From Acidimicrobiales bacterium (GTDB taxonomy: Bacteria; Actinomycetota; Acidimicrobiia; Acidimicrobiales; JAHWLA01): 64,000 nt of DNA. How positions within the stretch are numbered: the first letter of the stretch is position 1; each line of letters starts with the position of its first letter. The stretch covers positions 1-64,000 of the forward strand of contig DATLNE010000010.1 in NCBI GenBank assembly GCA_035536915.1. Direction: 5' to 3'. Made by a program: the position numbers and the translations under genes. The notes beneath the pieces were generated by a model that saw only the letters and a program-made list of their open reading frames with translations, was not told the DNA's origin and searched no databases. Of this stretch, positions 25,609 through 34,682 are shown one piece after another.

Positions 25609-26565
25609 GTGTCCGCCACCCAGGTCACCGTCTCCGTCCCCAACCATCTCATGGCCGGTCTTCTCGGCCATCGTGATGAGTTGCTTCGCCTCATCGAGGA
25701 CGCGTTCGCGGGCACGGCCATCCATGTGCGGGGCAACGAGATCACCGTTGCGGGCGCCGACGTGGAGCGGGCCGCTCGCTTGTTCGACGAGCTACGGCTG
25801 CTGCTCGAACAGGGCCACCCCCTCGACCGGGCCAACGTGGCCCGCACCATCGACATGGTGAAGGCCGACGAACGCCCGTCTGAGGTGCTGACCGCCGAGG
25901 TGCTCAAGTCGGCCCGGGGACGGACCGTGCGGCCCAAGACCAGCGGCCAGAAGCGCTACACCGACGCCATCCTCGAGAACGTCATCACCTTCGGCATCGG
26001 CCCCGCCGGCACCGGCAAGTCGTACCTGGCGGTGGCGCTGGCGGTGCAGGCGCTGCAGGCCAAGCAGGTGGAACGCATCATCCTGACCCGGCCCGCCGTC
26101 GAGGCGGGGGAGCGGCTCGGCTTCCTGCCCGGCGACATGATGGCCAAGATCGACCCGTACCTGCGGCCGCTCTACGACGCCTTGTTCGACATGCTGGGCA
26201 CCGAGGCCGTGGGGCGGCTGATCGAGAAGGGCGCCATCGAGATCGCGCCGCTGGCGTTCATGCGGGGACGCACCCTCAACAGCAGCTTCATCATCCTCGA
26301 CGAAGCGCAGAACACCACGCCCGAGCAGATGAAGATGTTCCTCACCCGCATCGGCTTCGGCTCGAAGGCGGTCGTCACCGGCGACGTCACCCAGATCGAC
26401 CTCGACGGCGGCAAGTCGGGCCTGATCAACCTGGAGCAGATCCTGGGCGACATCGACGGGCTGGCATTCGTACGGCTGGGCTCGAAGGACGTCGTGCGCC
26501 ACCGCATCGTGCAAGAGATCGTCAACGCCTACGAGACCGCCCAGTCGATGGGGATGAAGCCCTAA
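25609..26565 (+). CDS. PhoH-like ATPase
   Basis: A 318-residue PhoH-family ATPase associated with RNA metabolism: an N-terminal KH-like region, then ITFGIGPAGTGKSYLAVAL (Walker A), LTRPAVEAGERLGFLPGD, SSFIILDEAQNTTPEQMKMF (Walker B) and VTGDVTQIDL. GTG at 25609 was chosen; TTG at 25594 is directly against a TACCCT hexamer and less likely. The gene is followed by ybeY. Confidence 0.92.
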   Translation: MSATQVTVSVPNHLMAGLLGHRDELLRLIEDAFAGTAIHVRGNEITVAGADVERAARLFDELRLLLEQGHPLDRANVARTIDMVKADERPSEVLTAEVLKSARGRTVRPKTSGQKRYTDAILENVITFGIGPAGTGKSYLAVALAVQALQAKQVERIILTRPAVEAGERLGFLPGDMMAKIDPYLRPLYDALFDMLGTEAVGRLIEKGAIEIAPLAFMRGRTLNSSFIILDEAQNTTPEQMKMFLTRIGFGSKAVVTGDVTQIDLDGGKSGLINLEQILGDIDGLAFVRLGSKDVVRHRIVQEIVNAYETAQSMGMKP

Positions 26566-26587
26566 TGCGTCTGTGGAGGCCCTTCTG

Positions 26588-27103
26588 ATGGGCGTTGCCG
26601 TCTTCGCGGCCGACGAGCAGTCGTCGCACCCCGTCGAGTCGTTGCGCTGGGTGACACTGGCCGAGAAGGTCCTCCACGCCGAGGGCGTGCGGGGCAGTGC
26701 CGAACTGTCGTTGTTGTTCGTCGACGAGGAAACCATCGCCGATCTCAACAAGCGGTTCTTGGGCAAGGACGGGCCCACCGACGTGTTGGCCTTCCCCATC
26801 GACGAGGACCCGCCCGAAGGCGGTCGCTCGCCCGACTCCGGCGGCTCGGGCCCTGGCGTGGTGCCCGGCGAGGCCACCGACCTGCCCACCCTGTTGGGCG
26901 ACGTGGTCATCTGCCCTGCGGTGGCGGAGCGCAACGCCCCCACGCACGCGGGCACCTACGACGACGAGCTTGCCCTGCTGCTGGTGCACGGCATCCTCCA
27001 CCTGATGGGCATGGACCACGTCGACGAGGAGGAAGCGGCCCAGATGGAACGGCGTGAGCAGGAACTGCTCGAGAAGTTCCACCGCGCGGGCGGCCAAGGA
27101 TGA
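26588..27103 (+). CDS. ybeY: Endoribonuclease YbeY (rRNA maturation)
   Basis: A single-strand endoribonuclease in 16S rRNA processing and ribosome quality control. The 171-residue protein has RFLGKDGPTDVLAFP and the metal-binding HGILHLMGMDH. GGAGG lies nine bases before the ATG at 26588, which favours it over GTG at 26573. A low-complexity insert rich in Gly/Ser/Pro (about residues 78-96) is longer than usual. Stop overlaps the next ATG. Confidence 0.95.
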   Translation: MGVAVFAADEQSSHPVESLRWVTLAEKVLHAEGVRGSAELSLLFVDEETIADLNKRFLGKDGPTDVLAFPIDEDPPEGGRSPDSGGSGPGVVPGEATDLPTLLGDVVICPAVAERNAPTHAGTYDDELALLLVHGILHLMGMDHVDEEEAAQMERREQELLEKFHRAGGQG

Positions 27104-28386
27104 CCGGCACAGACATAGCCATGCTGGTGGCCATCGTCGGCCTCGTGCTGACGGCCGCCTTCCTGGCGCTGGCGGAGACCAGCCTCACCCGCATCAACCG
27201 AGTCAAGGCGCTGACCCTTCAGGAGGAAGGCCGCCGGGGGGCCGGCCTGCTCGCGCACCTGGTCGACCATCCAGAGCGCTTCCTGAACCCCATCCTCCTG
27301 ATCATCCTCGTGTGCCACCTGGTCTCGGCCACCCTCGTCGGCGTGTTGTCCGAGCGCCTGTTCGGCGCAGTCGGCGTGGCGATCGCCACGTTCTTCGAGG
27401 TCGTCGTCGTCTTCGTGTTCGCCGAGGCGGCACCCAAGACGTGGGCGGTGCAACACACCGAACGCGCCGCGCTGATCTCGGCGCCCGTGGTCTCGGCCAT
27501 CACCAACTTCCCGCCCGTGCGACTGCTGGCCCGCGGGCTCATCGGCCTGTCGAACTGGATCCTGCCGGGGAAGGGCTTGAAGCAAGGCCCGTTCGTGTCG
27601 GAGGAGGAACTGCTGGCCACCGTCGACGTCGCCCTCGAAGAGGACGTCATCGAGCGGGAAGAGCGGGCGCTCATCCACTCGATCATCGAGTTCGGCGACA
27701 CGGTGGCCCGCGAGGTCATGGTGCCCCGGCCCGACATGGTTGCCGTCGAAGGCCGCGACCGAATCGGTGACGTCATGGAAGTGGCCATGGCCGCCGGCTA
27801 TTCGCGCATCCCCGTCTACGAGCAGGGGATCGATGACATCTGCGGCATCGTCTTCACCAAGGACCTCATGCGGGCCGAGCGTGAAGGCCGCTCCGACATC
27901 GAGGTGCGCTCGCTGGTGCGCGAAGCGCACTTCGTGCCGGAGACCAAGCGGGTCAACGAGCTCATGCGGGAGATGCAGCACGACAAGTTCCACATCGCCA
28001 TCGTCATCGACGAGTACGGCGGCACCGCGGGCCTGGTCACCTTGGAAGACCTCATCGAGGAACTGGTGGGCGAGATCGTCGACGAGTTCGACGTCGAGGA
28101 AGCCAACATCGAGAAGCTGCCCAACGGCGACGTGCGGGTCAACGCCCGCATGCCCATCGACGAGGTCAACGACCTGCTGCACACGGCCATGCCGTCGGGC
28201 GACTGGGACACGGTGGGGGGGTTGGTGTTCAACCTGCTCGGCCACGTGCCCACCGACGGCGAGTCGGTCGCGGTCGACGGCTACCGGCTGACGGCGGAGA
28301 AGGTGCAGGGCCGGCGCATCGGCCGCGTGCGCATCGCCAAGGTCGATGCCGACGCGCAGTCGCAAGCGGAATCGCTGTCGTCGTGA
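27100..28386 (+). CDS. CNNM/CorC-type membrane protein with CBS pair
   Basis: A 428-residue hemolysin-C/CorC family protein: an N-terminal DUF21 domain with about four membrane helices (AFLALAETSLTRINRVKA), two CBS domains (VMVPRPDMVAVEG to FHIAIVIDEYGGTAGLVTLE) and a C-terminal transporter-associated domain. Homologues handle magnesium or cobalt efflux. It is coupled by ATGA to ybeY and by GTGA to era. Confidence 0.93.
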   Translation: MTGTDIAMLVAIVGLVLTAAFLALAETSLTRINRVKALTLQEEGRRGAGLLAHLVDHPERFLNPILLIILVCHLVSATLVGVLSERLFGAVGVAIATFFEVVVVFVFAEAAPKTWAVQHTERAALISAPVVSAITNFPPVRLLARGLIGLSNWILPGKGLKQGPFVSEEELLATVDVALEEDVIEREERALIHSIIEFGDTVAREVMVPRPDMVAVEGRDRIGDVMEVAMAAGYSRIPVYEQGIDDICGIVFTKDLMRAEREGRSDIEVRSLVREAHFVPETKRVNELMREMQHDKFHIAIVIDEYGGTAGLVTLEDLIEELVGEIVDEFDVEEANIEKLPNGDVRVNARMPIDEVNDLLHTAMPSGDWDTVGGLVFNLLGHVPTDGESVAVDGYRLTAEKVQGRRIGRVRIAKVDADAQSQAESLSS

Positions 28387-29219
28387 AGTCGGGGTTCGCC
28401 ACGTTCATCGGGCGGCCCAACGTCGGCAAGTCGACGCTGCTGAACCGCATCCTCGGCACCAAGGTGTCGATCGTCTCCGACAAGCCGCAGACGACGCGCA
28501 CCCAGGTGCGAGGCGTGCTCAACCGGCCCGACTCGCAGATCGTCTTCGTCGACACGCCGGGCATCCACAAGCCCCGCACCGTGTTGGGCGAGCGCTTGAA
28601 CGACACCGCCGTCGGGGCGCTGGGCGACGTCGACGTGGTGCTGTTCGTGATCGACGCCACAGCACCGCTCGGGCGCGGCGACCGGTTCGTGGCGGCTCGT
28701 GTGCCGCCGACCGCGTTGTGCGTCGTCAACAAGATCGACAAGGCGTCGCGTGACGAGGTGCTCCAGCAGTTGACGGCCGCGGGCGGACTCGAGTTGGCCG
28801 AGTACTTCCCGGTGTCGGCCAAGAGCGGCGATGGCCTCGACGAGTTGGTCGACGCCATCGAGAGCCGGTTGCCTGAGGGGCCCAAGTACTACCCCGACGA
28901 CATGATCACCGACGTGCCCGAGGCCTTCTGGGTGGCCGAGTTGGTGCGGGAGCAGTTGCTGGCCGTGACCCGGGAAGAGGTGCCGCACTCCATCGCCTGC
29001 CGGGTGACCGAGTGGGAGTGGCCCCGCATCCGCTGCGAGATCATCGTCGAGCGCGACTCCCAGAAGGGGATCGTCATCGGCAAGAACGCTTGCGTGTTGA
29101 AAGAGGTCGGCATCCGGGCCCGGGCGCAGTTGCCGGAAGGCGCCTACCTGGAGCTGTTCGTCAAGGTCGACAAGGACTGGCAGGACCGGACGAAGGCCTT
29201 GGAGCGCCTGGGGTACTAG
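28383..29219 (+). CDS. era: GTPase Era
   Basis: Essential GTPase that binds the 3' end of 16S rRNA during 30S assembly. G1 is GRPNVGKST, G2 lies in PQTTRT, G3 is DTPGIHKPR, G4 is NKID and G5 is SAKSG; the C-terminal KH domain ends RDSQKGIVIGKNACVLKEVG. Length is 278 residues. GTG at 28383 overlaps the upstream stop. Confidence 0.97.
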   Translation: MKSGFATFIGRPNVGKSTLLNRILGTKVSIVSDKPQTTRTQVRGVLNRPDSQIVFVDTPGIHKPRTVLGERLNDTAVGALGDVDVVLFVIDATAPLGRGDRFVAARVPPTALCVVNKIDKASRDEVLQQLTAAGGLELAEYFPVSAKSGDGLDELVDAIESRLPEGPKYYPDDMITDVPEAFWVAELVREQLLAVTREEVPHSIACRVTEWEWPRIRCEIIVERDSQKGIVIGKNACVLKEVGIRARAQLPEGAYLELFVKVDKDWQDRTKALERLGY

Positions 29220-29260
29220 GTGGACGGCGAAGGCTTCACCGTTTTCTTACTTCCAGGGTT

Positions 29261-29275
29261 ATCACGACATGTGAT
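29261..29275. promoter_or_regulatory. Possible operator ATCAC-N5-GTGAT
   Basis: A dyad with five-base arms lies in a less GC-rich gap 60 bases upstream of the hydrolase start. Its size suits a dimeric repressor, but such short dyads also occur by chance. Confidence 0.3.
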
Positions 29276-29334
29276 CGCCACGACTTCCTGCTTCGATGCC
29301 TGCTGGGAGCCGATTGTCCGGGAGGTACGTGCAG

Positions 29335-30282
29335 GTGAATGCCGAGGCGAGGGACGCAAGTGCCGATGTAACCCCCGAACGGGTGACCTTCACGGCGAAT
29401 GGCGAGGAGGTCGTCGGGTACCTCTACCTGCCGAGGAACGAGAGCCCGCCGCACGCGTGCCTCGTGATGGGGCACGGCTTTTGTGGCACCCAGGGGCTTC
29501 TCACCGCCCACGCCGGGGATTTTGTCGGCGCGGGGATCGCCGTGTTGACCTTCGACTACCGCAGCTTCGGGGAGAGCGGCGGATCACCCCGGCAGATCAT
29601 CGACATCAAGGGACAACGCGAGGACTGGCGAGCGGCGATCGGCTACGCGCGGTCGCGACACGAGATCGACGCCGATCGGATCGGCCTGTGGGGCAGTTCG
29701 CTCGGCGGTACGCACACGATCTTCATCGCCGCGGACGACCCGAAGGTCGCTGCGGTGGTGGCACAGATCCCGTATGCGGGCCCCCCGAAGGAGTCGGTCG
29801 GCCGAACGAAAGCACAAGTCCGCAAGATCATGTGGCTGGCGCTCAAGGACCGGCTGCGCGGGATGCTCGGTCGGTCGCCGCTTTACGTCGAGGCCATCGG
29901 CAGCGCGGACGAAGGGGCCATCCTGGTGGATCCCCACGCGATGACGGTCGTCGAGTCCCTCGACCCCGAGCACGCAAGAACGTGGAAGAACCAGGTGGCT
30001 CCCCGTATCGTGTTCGACCTTCTCGGGGTCAAGCCGGTCAAGGTCGCGCACAAGGTCGCGGCTCCGCTGCTCGTCACGATCGCCGAAGGCGACACCGAGG
30101 CGCCGATCTACCTCACCCGCGAGCTCGCTCGTCGCGCACCTCGCGGTGAGGCCGACGAGTACCCCACCACGCACTACGAGATGTACCAGCCGCAATGGCG
30201 TCAGAAGGCACGCGCCCGGCAGATCGAATTCCTCCGGAAGCACTTGCTGGGGATCACGGAGCCGCTCTCCACCGCAGGCTGA
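29335..30282 (+). CDS. Alpha/beta hydrolase, possibly acquired
   Basis: A 315-residue serine hydrolase of the dienelactone-hydrolase/acetyl-esterase type. It has the oxyanion region VMGHGFCGTQG, FDYRSFGESGG, the nucleophile elbow GLWGSSLGGT and a C-terminal histidine in THYEMYQP. GGGAGG lies nine bases before GTG 29335. Its codons use more ggg, agg, ttt, gat and aat than its neighbours and the gap before it is less GC-rich, suggesting transfer. The substrate is unknown. Confidence 0.85.
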   Translation: MNAEARDASADVTPERVTFTANGEEVVGYLYLPRNESPPHACLVMGHGFCGTQGLLTAHAGDFVGAGIAVLTFDYRSFGESGGSPRQIIDIKGQREDWRAAIGYARSRHEIDADRIGLWGSSLGGTHTIFIAADDPKVAAVVAQIPYAGPPKESVGRTKAQVRKIMWLALKDRLRGMLGRSPLYVEAIGSADEGAILVDPHAMTVVESLDPEHARTWKNQVAPRIVFDLLGVKPVKVAHKVAAPLLVTIAEGDTEAPIYLTRELARRAPRGEADEYPTTHYEMYQPQWRQKARARQIEFLRKHLLGITEPLSTAG

Positions 30283-30318
30283 GAACCGGCACGCCCGTCG
30301 GCGGTCGCTCCGCAGGTC

Positions 30319-31071
30319 TTATGTACTCGGGAGTGCGTCCAGTGGCCCCACCGGGCCGTGGCGGGCGAACCACTCGTAGCCGTACACGGCGCCGAAGGCC
30401 TGCACCGGTAGCTGCATGACCGCGGCAGTCTCGGGGATCTGGCTGCCGTGGGCGGCCATGGCCGCCCGTTTCACGTCGAGCACCGAGCGCACGTCGACCG
30501 CCAGGTCGATGAGCAGCGTGGGCATGCCGATGGTCGACGCCGCCAAGCCCAGGCCCTCGACCCTGCCCCCGCCCGCTTCCACCACCAAGTGCGTCTCCAC
30601 GAAATGCAGGTACTCGCGGTCGACCGTGGCGTCGTAGCGCACGTCGACACCGGCCAGCTCGCACGCCCGGCGCCCCACGAAGTGGGCCTGCACGTGGTCG
30701 GGGTGCCTGTAGATGCCCCACTCGTCGTACGTCACGAAGGCGTCGGCCGACTCCTCCGACAACACGGCTGCCACCGCCTGCGCCGCGTCCTCGAGCGGCG
30801 CCCGGCAGAACGCATCGGGCGCCTCGTTCCCGGGGTCGCCCGCCATGCCCGAGTCGCGCCAGCGCAGGAACTCGACCCGCGCCACTCCCAACAACCCGGC
30901 CGCTGCGCACGTCTCGGCCATGCGCTGCTCGGCCGTCGCTCCACCCAGCTCGCCGCCCGTCGCCACCACCAGCACCACCCGTACGCCCGCCCGGGCCAGC
31001 AGCGCCATGGTGCCCCCGGTGAAGATGGCCTCGTCGTCGGGATGGGCGTGCAAGAAGACGACGCAACTCAC
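30319..31071 (-). CDS. PIG-L/LmbE-family zinc deacetylase (MshB/Mca-like)
   Basis: A 250-residue N-acetyl-glucosaminyl deacetylase-fold protein with zinc ligands in HAHPDDE and HPDHVQAH and TGGELGG between them. In Actinobacteria such enzymes act in mycothiol metabolism (MshB) or conjugate cleavage (Mca); the sequence alone does not say which. GTG overlaps the stop of dinG, so the two are coupled although functionally unrelated. Confidence 0.88.
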   Translation of the reverse strand: MSCVVFLHAHPDDEAIFTGGTMALLARAGVRVVLVVATGGELGGATAEQRMAETCAAAGLLGVARVEFLRWRDSGMAGDPGNEAPDAFCRAPLEDAAQAVAAVLSEESADAFVTYDEWGIYRHPDHVQAHFVGRRACELAGVDVRYDATVDREYLHFVETHLVVEAGGGRVEGLGLAASTIGMPTLLIDLAVDVRSVLDVKRAAMAAHGSQIPETAAVMQLPVQAFGAVYGYEWFARHGPVGPLDALPST

Positions 31072-32939
31072 AGGGGTCGGCCCGCCAGCGCTTCCGCCAA
31101 AAAGGCCTCCACGTCGGCCCGGTGGCGCGTGCGGCGCATGGGCGGTAGCGCCCGCACCAGGTCCCATCGGTAGTTGGCTTTGGCCAAGCGGGGGTCGAGC
31201 ACGGCGACCACGCCGCGGTCGGACGACGAGCGGATCAGCCGCCCTGCCCCCTGCGCCAGCATGGTGGCCGCCCGCGGCAGGTCGACCTCTCGGAACGCCG
31301 CGGCCCGCGCCCGGTCGCGCCGGGCCTGCATGAGGGGCTCGTCGGGGCGGGGGAAAGGGATGCGGTCGATCACCACTTGCGACAGCGATACCCCGGGAAC
31401 GTCGATGCCCTGCCAGAAGCCCATGGTGGCGAACAGGCAGGCGTGCTCGTCAGCGGAGAACGCCTCGATCAGCGCGGGCTTCGGCAGGTCCGACTGCGTG
31501 AGGACCGTCCACGGCACCTTGTCGCGCAAGGCCTCGGCGGCCGCCTGCATGGCCCGCCACGACGTGAACAGCGCCAGCGTCCGCCCACCGGCCAAGCGCA
31601 GCAATGCCTCCAACTCCTCGTGCAGCGCGGCTTCGTACGACGCCGCCCGGGGGTCGGGGAGGTGGGCGGCGCAGTAGAGCATGGCGTGTTCGGCATAGGG
31701 GAACGGGCTGCCCACGTCGAGCACCGTGTGCCCATCGGGCGGCAGCCCGAGCCGCGCCCCCAACGCGGGCGGGATGGTGGCGCTGGTGAGCACGGCGGTG
31801 ACCGAGTCCCACAGCCGGTCGGCCAACAGCTCACCGACGTCGATCGGTGCGATGCGCAGCACCGGCGCGTGCGCAGGGCCTTCGACCCAACTGACATAAC
31901 CCGCTCGCTCCTCCAGCACGAAGGCCAAGTCGCCCGACAGGTGGCCTGCGGCCTGCATCGCCCGCGCCCGCTTGGGGTCGTCGGGCTCGCCCTTGCGAAT
32001 GGCCGACAAGGCCTTGGCTGCTCGTTCGCCCGCCAGTCGCACCACGTCGGCCACCTCGGCGCCCAGCCCCGAAGGCAGGCGCTTGCCGCGAAACGGCGCC
32101 AGTGCGTTCTCCAGCCGCAGCCCGGCACCGTCGAGCTCGTCGAGGGCGGGCATGTCGGCGGGGTCGACCACGGCCCGGGCGTTGCGTACCAGCGACCGGA
32201 ACCTGCCTGCGCCGAGCTCCAACCCCAACGAAGCGGCGGCGATGTCCTCCAGCTCGTGAGCCTCGTCGAACACCACCACGTCGTGCTCGGGGAGCACGTG
32301 GCCGCCCGACGCCAGGTGGGCGCCGTAGAGGTGGGTGTTGACGACGATGACGTCGGCCACCTCGGCCCGCTGGCGGGCCTGCTCGGCGAAGCAGTCCTCG
32401 CCCGACGGACAGCGCGACGCACCGGGGCAGTCCATGGCGTTGACGCTCACGCCGGCCCATGCCCGCGGCTTGGGCTCGAACGACAACTCGGCCCGATCGC
32501 CGGTGGCCGACGTACGCCCCCACTCGATGAGCTGCGCGATCTCGCGGCCCAGGTCGCCCACGTTGTCGTCGAGCTCCAACTGGTCGTCGCCGCCCATCAC
32601 CTCCCGAGCCCGCTGGCGGCACAGGTAGTTCGACCGCCCCTTCACCACGGCGAACTCGAAGGGGGCGCCGAGGTGGGCGGCCAGGAACGGCAGGTCCTTG
32701 TTGGCCAACTGGTCCTGCAGGGCCTTGGTGGCGGTGGCAACGACCACGCGCTTGCCGCTCAGCAGCGCGGGCACGAGATAGGCGAGCGACTTGCCGGTGC
32801 CGGTGCCCGCCTGCACGACGAGGTGGCGCTCTTCGCTGATGGCGGCGGCCACGGCCTCGGCCATCTCCCGCTGGCCCGGCCGGTCTTCGCCCGCGCCGAG
32901 GGCGCCGACGACTCGCTGCATTCCCTCCGCCACGCCCAC
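31068..32939 (-). CDS. dinG: DinG/Rad3-type ATP-dependent DNA helicase
   Basis: A 623-residue 5'-3' superfamily 2 helicase. Motifs: Walker A VQAGTGTGKSLAYLVP, the Fe-S cysteines in YLCRQRA, DCPG, RCPSGEDCF, then VVVFDEAHELED, TSATIPP, and the C-terminal QGAGRLIRSSSDRGVV. GTG at 32939 is supported by TACCGT exactly seven bases upstream; an ATG at 32921 is also in frame. Confidence 0.93.
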   Translation of the reverse strand: MGVAEGMQRVVGALGAGEDRPGQREMAEAVAAAISEERHLVVQAGTGTGKSLAYLVPALLSGKRVVVATATKALQDQLANKDLPFLAAHLGAPFEFAVVKGRSNYLCRQRAREVMGGDDQLELDDNVGDLGREIAQLIEWGRTSATGDRAELSFEPKPRAWAGVSVNAMDCPGASRCPSGEDCFAEQARQRAEVADVIVVNTHLYGAHLASGGHVLPEHDVVVFDEAHELEDIAAASLGLELGAGRFRSLVRNARAVVDPADMPALDELDGAGLRLENALAPFRGKRLPSGLGAEVADVVRLAGERAAKALSAIRKGEPDDPKRARAMQAAGHLSGDLAFVLEERAGYVSWVEGPAHAPVLRIAPIDVGELLADRLWDSVTAVLTSATIPPALGARLGLPPDGHTVLDVGSPFPYAEHAMLYCAAHLPDPRAASYEAALHEELEALLRLAGGRTLALFTSWRAMQAAAEALRDKVPWTVLTQSDLPKPALIEAFSADEHACLFATMGFWQGIDVPGVSLSQVVIDRIPFPRPDEPLMQARRDRARAAAFREVDLPRAATMLAQGAGRLIRSSSDRGVVAVLDPRLAKANYRWDLVRALPPMRRTRHRADVEAFLAEALAGRPL

Positions 32940-32946
32940 CCCAGCG

Positions 32947-32952
32947 ACGGTA
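32947..32952 (-). promoter_or_regulatory. -10-like TACCGT for dinG
   Basis: On the minus strand TACCGT ends seven bases before GTG 32939, matching the leaderless pattern. Confidence 0.45.
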
Positions 32953-33049
32953 CCGCGGCGGGCCGGGCCGGCTCGTGTGGTGTGGCCTGACTAGTCCCTC
33001 CGGGGGGTTCGCCAAATGGCCCTCCGCGACTGGCCCGTACCACCCGATG

Positions 33050-33150
33050 TGATGGGGGTACCCACGAAACGGCATCCCCGGGGCGACCCGGGTGCGCAAA
33101 GCAACCGGCCTCGAAACAGCGAGGCAGCGGGGCTACCGAATGGGGGCAGC
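33050..33150 (+). promoter_or_regulatory. Probable c-di-GMP-I (GEMM) riboswitch
   Basis: The sequence contains CACGAAACGGCATCC, a hairpin CCGGG-GCGA-CCCGG with a GNRA loop, GTGCGCAAAGC, then GGCCTCG-AAACAG-CGAGGC and GCGGGGCTACCGAATGG. These match the order and key bases of the class I aptamer (CGCAAAGC junction, GNRA loop, ACCGA end). It lies 55 bases upstream of a secreted-protein gene. A hairpin at 33168-33186 (GTCGTT/AACGAC) before the ribosome-binding site could be the expression platform. A cAMP-GMP variant is possible. Confidence 0.78.
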
Positions 33151-33204
33151 GGCATCGCCCTCCGTGGGTCGTTACGGCGAAACGACAACAGAGAGGCACA
33201 CACA

Positions 33205-33705
33205 ATGCGAGTAGGGACCTTGCTGGGCAAGTTCGGCGCGGCGTCGGTGGCAGGCATCATCACCCTGGGCGGCGGCTTGGCCTTCGCCGAGGTCGGCGAG
33301 CCCACCACCACCGACACCGTCGTCGAGGAGGGCGAGACCGTCACAATCCCGTCGGACGGCGGCGAGGTCATTGCCCCGACCGAAGGCGAAGTCACGCCGA
33401 CCGAAGGTGAGGGCGGCGAAGTCGTCGTCGTCGAGGAAGGCGGCAGCGAGACCGGTGGCGAAGTGATCGTCGTCGAGGAGTCCGAGGTCGTCGTCGAGGA
33501 GCCCGTCGTCAAGGCGCACCCCGAGAACCACGGCAAGTACGTGTCGGAGACGGCCAAGACCGCGCCCAAGGGCAAGGGTGGCGTCCACGGCAAGGCCGTG
33601 TCGGAAGTGGCCCGCTCCAACCAGGGCAAGAAGCACGCCACCGAGGAAGCTCCGGCCACCTCGGCGGCCAAGGCAAGCGGCAAGGCCAAGGGCGGCAAGA
33701 AGTAA
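33205..33705 (+). CDS. Secreted low-complexity protein under riboswitch control
   Basis: A 166-residue protein of no family I recognise. It has a signal peptide (TLLGKFGAASVAGIITLGGG, cut after AFA), a Glu/Val/Thr/Gly-rich acidic half (about 30-105) with repeated VVVEE runs, and a Lys/Ala/Gly-rich basic half ending KGGKK. Such charge-split, repetitive proteins are often surface or matrix proteins. AGAGAGG precedes the ATG. A strong terminator follows, so it is a single-gene unit behind the probable c-di-GMP switch. Confidence 0.8.
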   Translation: MRVGTLLGKFGAASVAGIITLGGGLAFAEVGEPTTTDTVVEEGETVTIPSDGGEVIAPTEGEVTPTEGEGGEVVVVEEGGSETGGEVIVVEESEVVVEEPVVKAHPENHGKYVSETAKTAPKGKGGVHGKAVSEVARSNQGKKHATEEAPATSAAKASGKAKGGKK

Positions 33706-33723
33706 CGGCCCGACTCCTTCAGG

Positions 33724-33753
33724 CAAGGGCCGCCCTTCGGGGGGCGGCCCTTG
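33724..33753 (+). terminator. Intrinsic terminator hairpin after the secreted protein
   Basis: CAAGGGCCGCCC pairs perfectly with GGGCGGCCCTTG around a UUCG-type loop, 19 bases after the stop. The T run behind it is short (TTGTT), as is usual in GC-rich genomes. Confidence 0.8.
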
Positions 33754-33779
33754 TTCGCGTTCTGGGGCAGTGTGGCGGG

Positions 33780-34682
33780 ATGCTCCTTCGCATCTTCACC
33801 GAGCCGCAGCAGGGTGCGTCGTACGACCAACAGCTCGCCGTTGCCCGCGTCGCCGAGGATGAAGGCTTCGACGCCTTCTTCCGCTCCGACCACTTCCTAC
33901 GCATGGGCGGCGGCGACGGGCTGCCCGGCCCCACCGACAGTTGGGTGACGCTGGCGGGCCTGGCCCGCGAGACGTCGCGCATCCGCCTCGGCACCCTGGT
34001 CACCTCGGCCACCTTCCGGCACCCGGGCCCGCTGGCCATCGCCGTGGCCCAGGTCGATGCCATGAGCGGCGGCCGGGCGGAGCTCGGCTTGGGCGCCGGG
34101 TGGTTCGACGCCGAGCACCGCGCCTACGGCATCCCCTTCCCGCCCACGGCGGAGCGCTTCGAGCGCTTGGAAGAGCAGCTCGCGGTGATCACCGGCATGT
34201 GGTCGAACGAGCGGTTCTCCTTCGACGGCACCCACTACCAGGTGGCCGACTCACCGGGCCTGCCCAAGCCCGTGCAGGACAAGCTGCCCATCGTGATCGG
34301 CGGCTGGGGCGCGGTGCGCACGCCGCGCCTGGCCGCCCGCTACGCCGACGAGTTCAACGCCCCGTTCCACGACGTGGACGCCGCTGCCACGCAGTTCGAC
34401 CGAGTGCGGCGAGCGTGCGAGGCCGCGGGCCGCGACCCGGCCACGATGATCTTCTCCGTCGCCGTCACAGTGTGCTGCGGGGCCGACGACGCCGAGGTGG
34501 CGCGCCGGGCCGAGGCCATCGGCAAGCCCGTCGACAAGATCGACGTGGCGGGCACGCCCGCGCAGATCGTGGAGCACCTGGCCGCCTTCGGCGCCGACCG
34601 CGCCTACTTGCAGGTGATGGACCTCGACGACCTCGACCACATCCGCCTGCTGGGCGCCGAGGTGCTGCCTCAGCTGGCCTGA
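33780..34682 (+). CDS. LLM-class F420-dependent oxidoreductase
   Basis: A 300-residue luciferase-like TIM-barrel oxidoreductase, probably using coenzyme F420. Features are RVAEDEGFDAFFRSDHFLRM, LGTLVTSATFRHPGPLA, LGLGAGWFDAEHRAYGIPFP and PIVIGGWGAVRTPRLAARYAD. The substrate is unknown. Its 3' end overlaps the convergent BrkB gene by 13 bp. Confidence 0.9.
   Translation: MLLRIFTEPQQGASYDQQLAVARVAEDEGFDAFFRSDHFLRMGGGDGLPGPTDSWVTLAGLARETSRIRLGTLVTSATFRHPGPLAIAVAQVDAMSGGRAELGLGAGWFDAEHRAYGIPFPPTAERFERLEEQLAVITGMWSNERFSFDGTHYQVADSPGLPKPVQDKLPIVIGGWGAVRTPRLAARYADEFNAPFHDVDAAATQFDRVRRACEAAGRDPATMIFSVAVTVCCGADDAEVARRAEAIGKPVDKIDVAGTPAQIVEHLAAFGADRAYLQVMDLDDLDHIRLLGAEVLPQLA

Noticed and set aside
9966-30331. 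Shared 13-mer TCCCGAGTACATA at the cbtB-cbtA hairpin and the end of the PIG-L gene
   Set aside because: Dozens of 13-base matches are expected by chance in 64 kb, and the second site has no hairpin.
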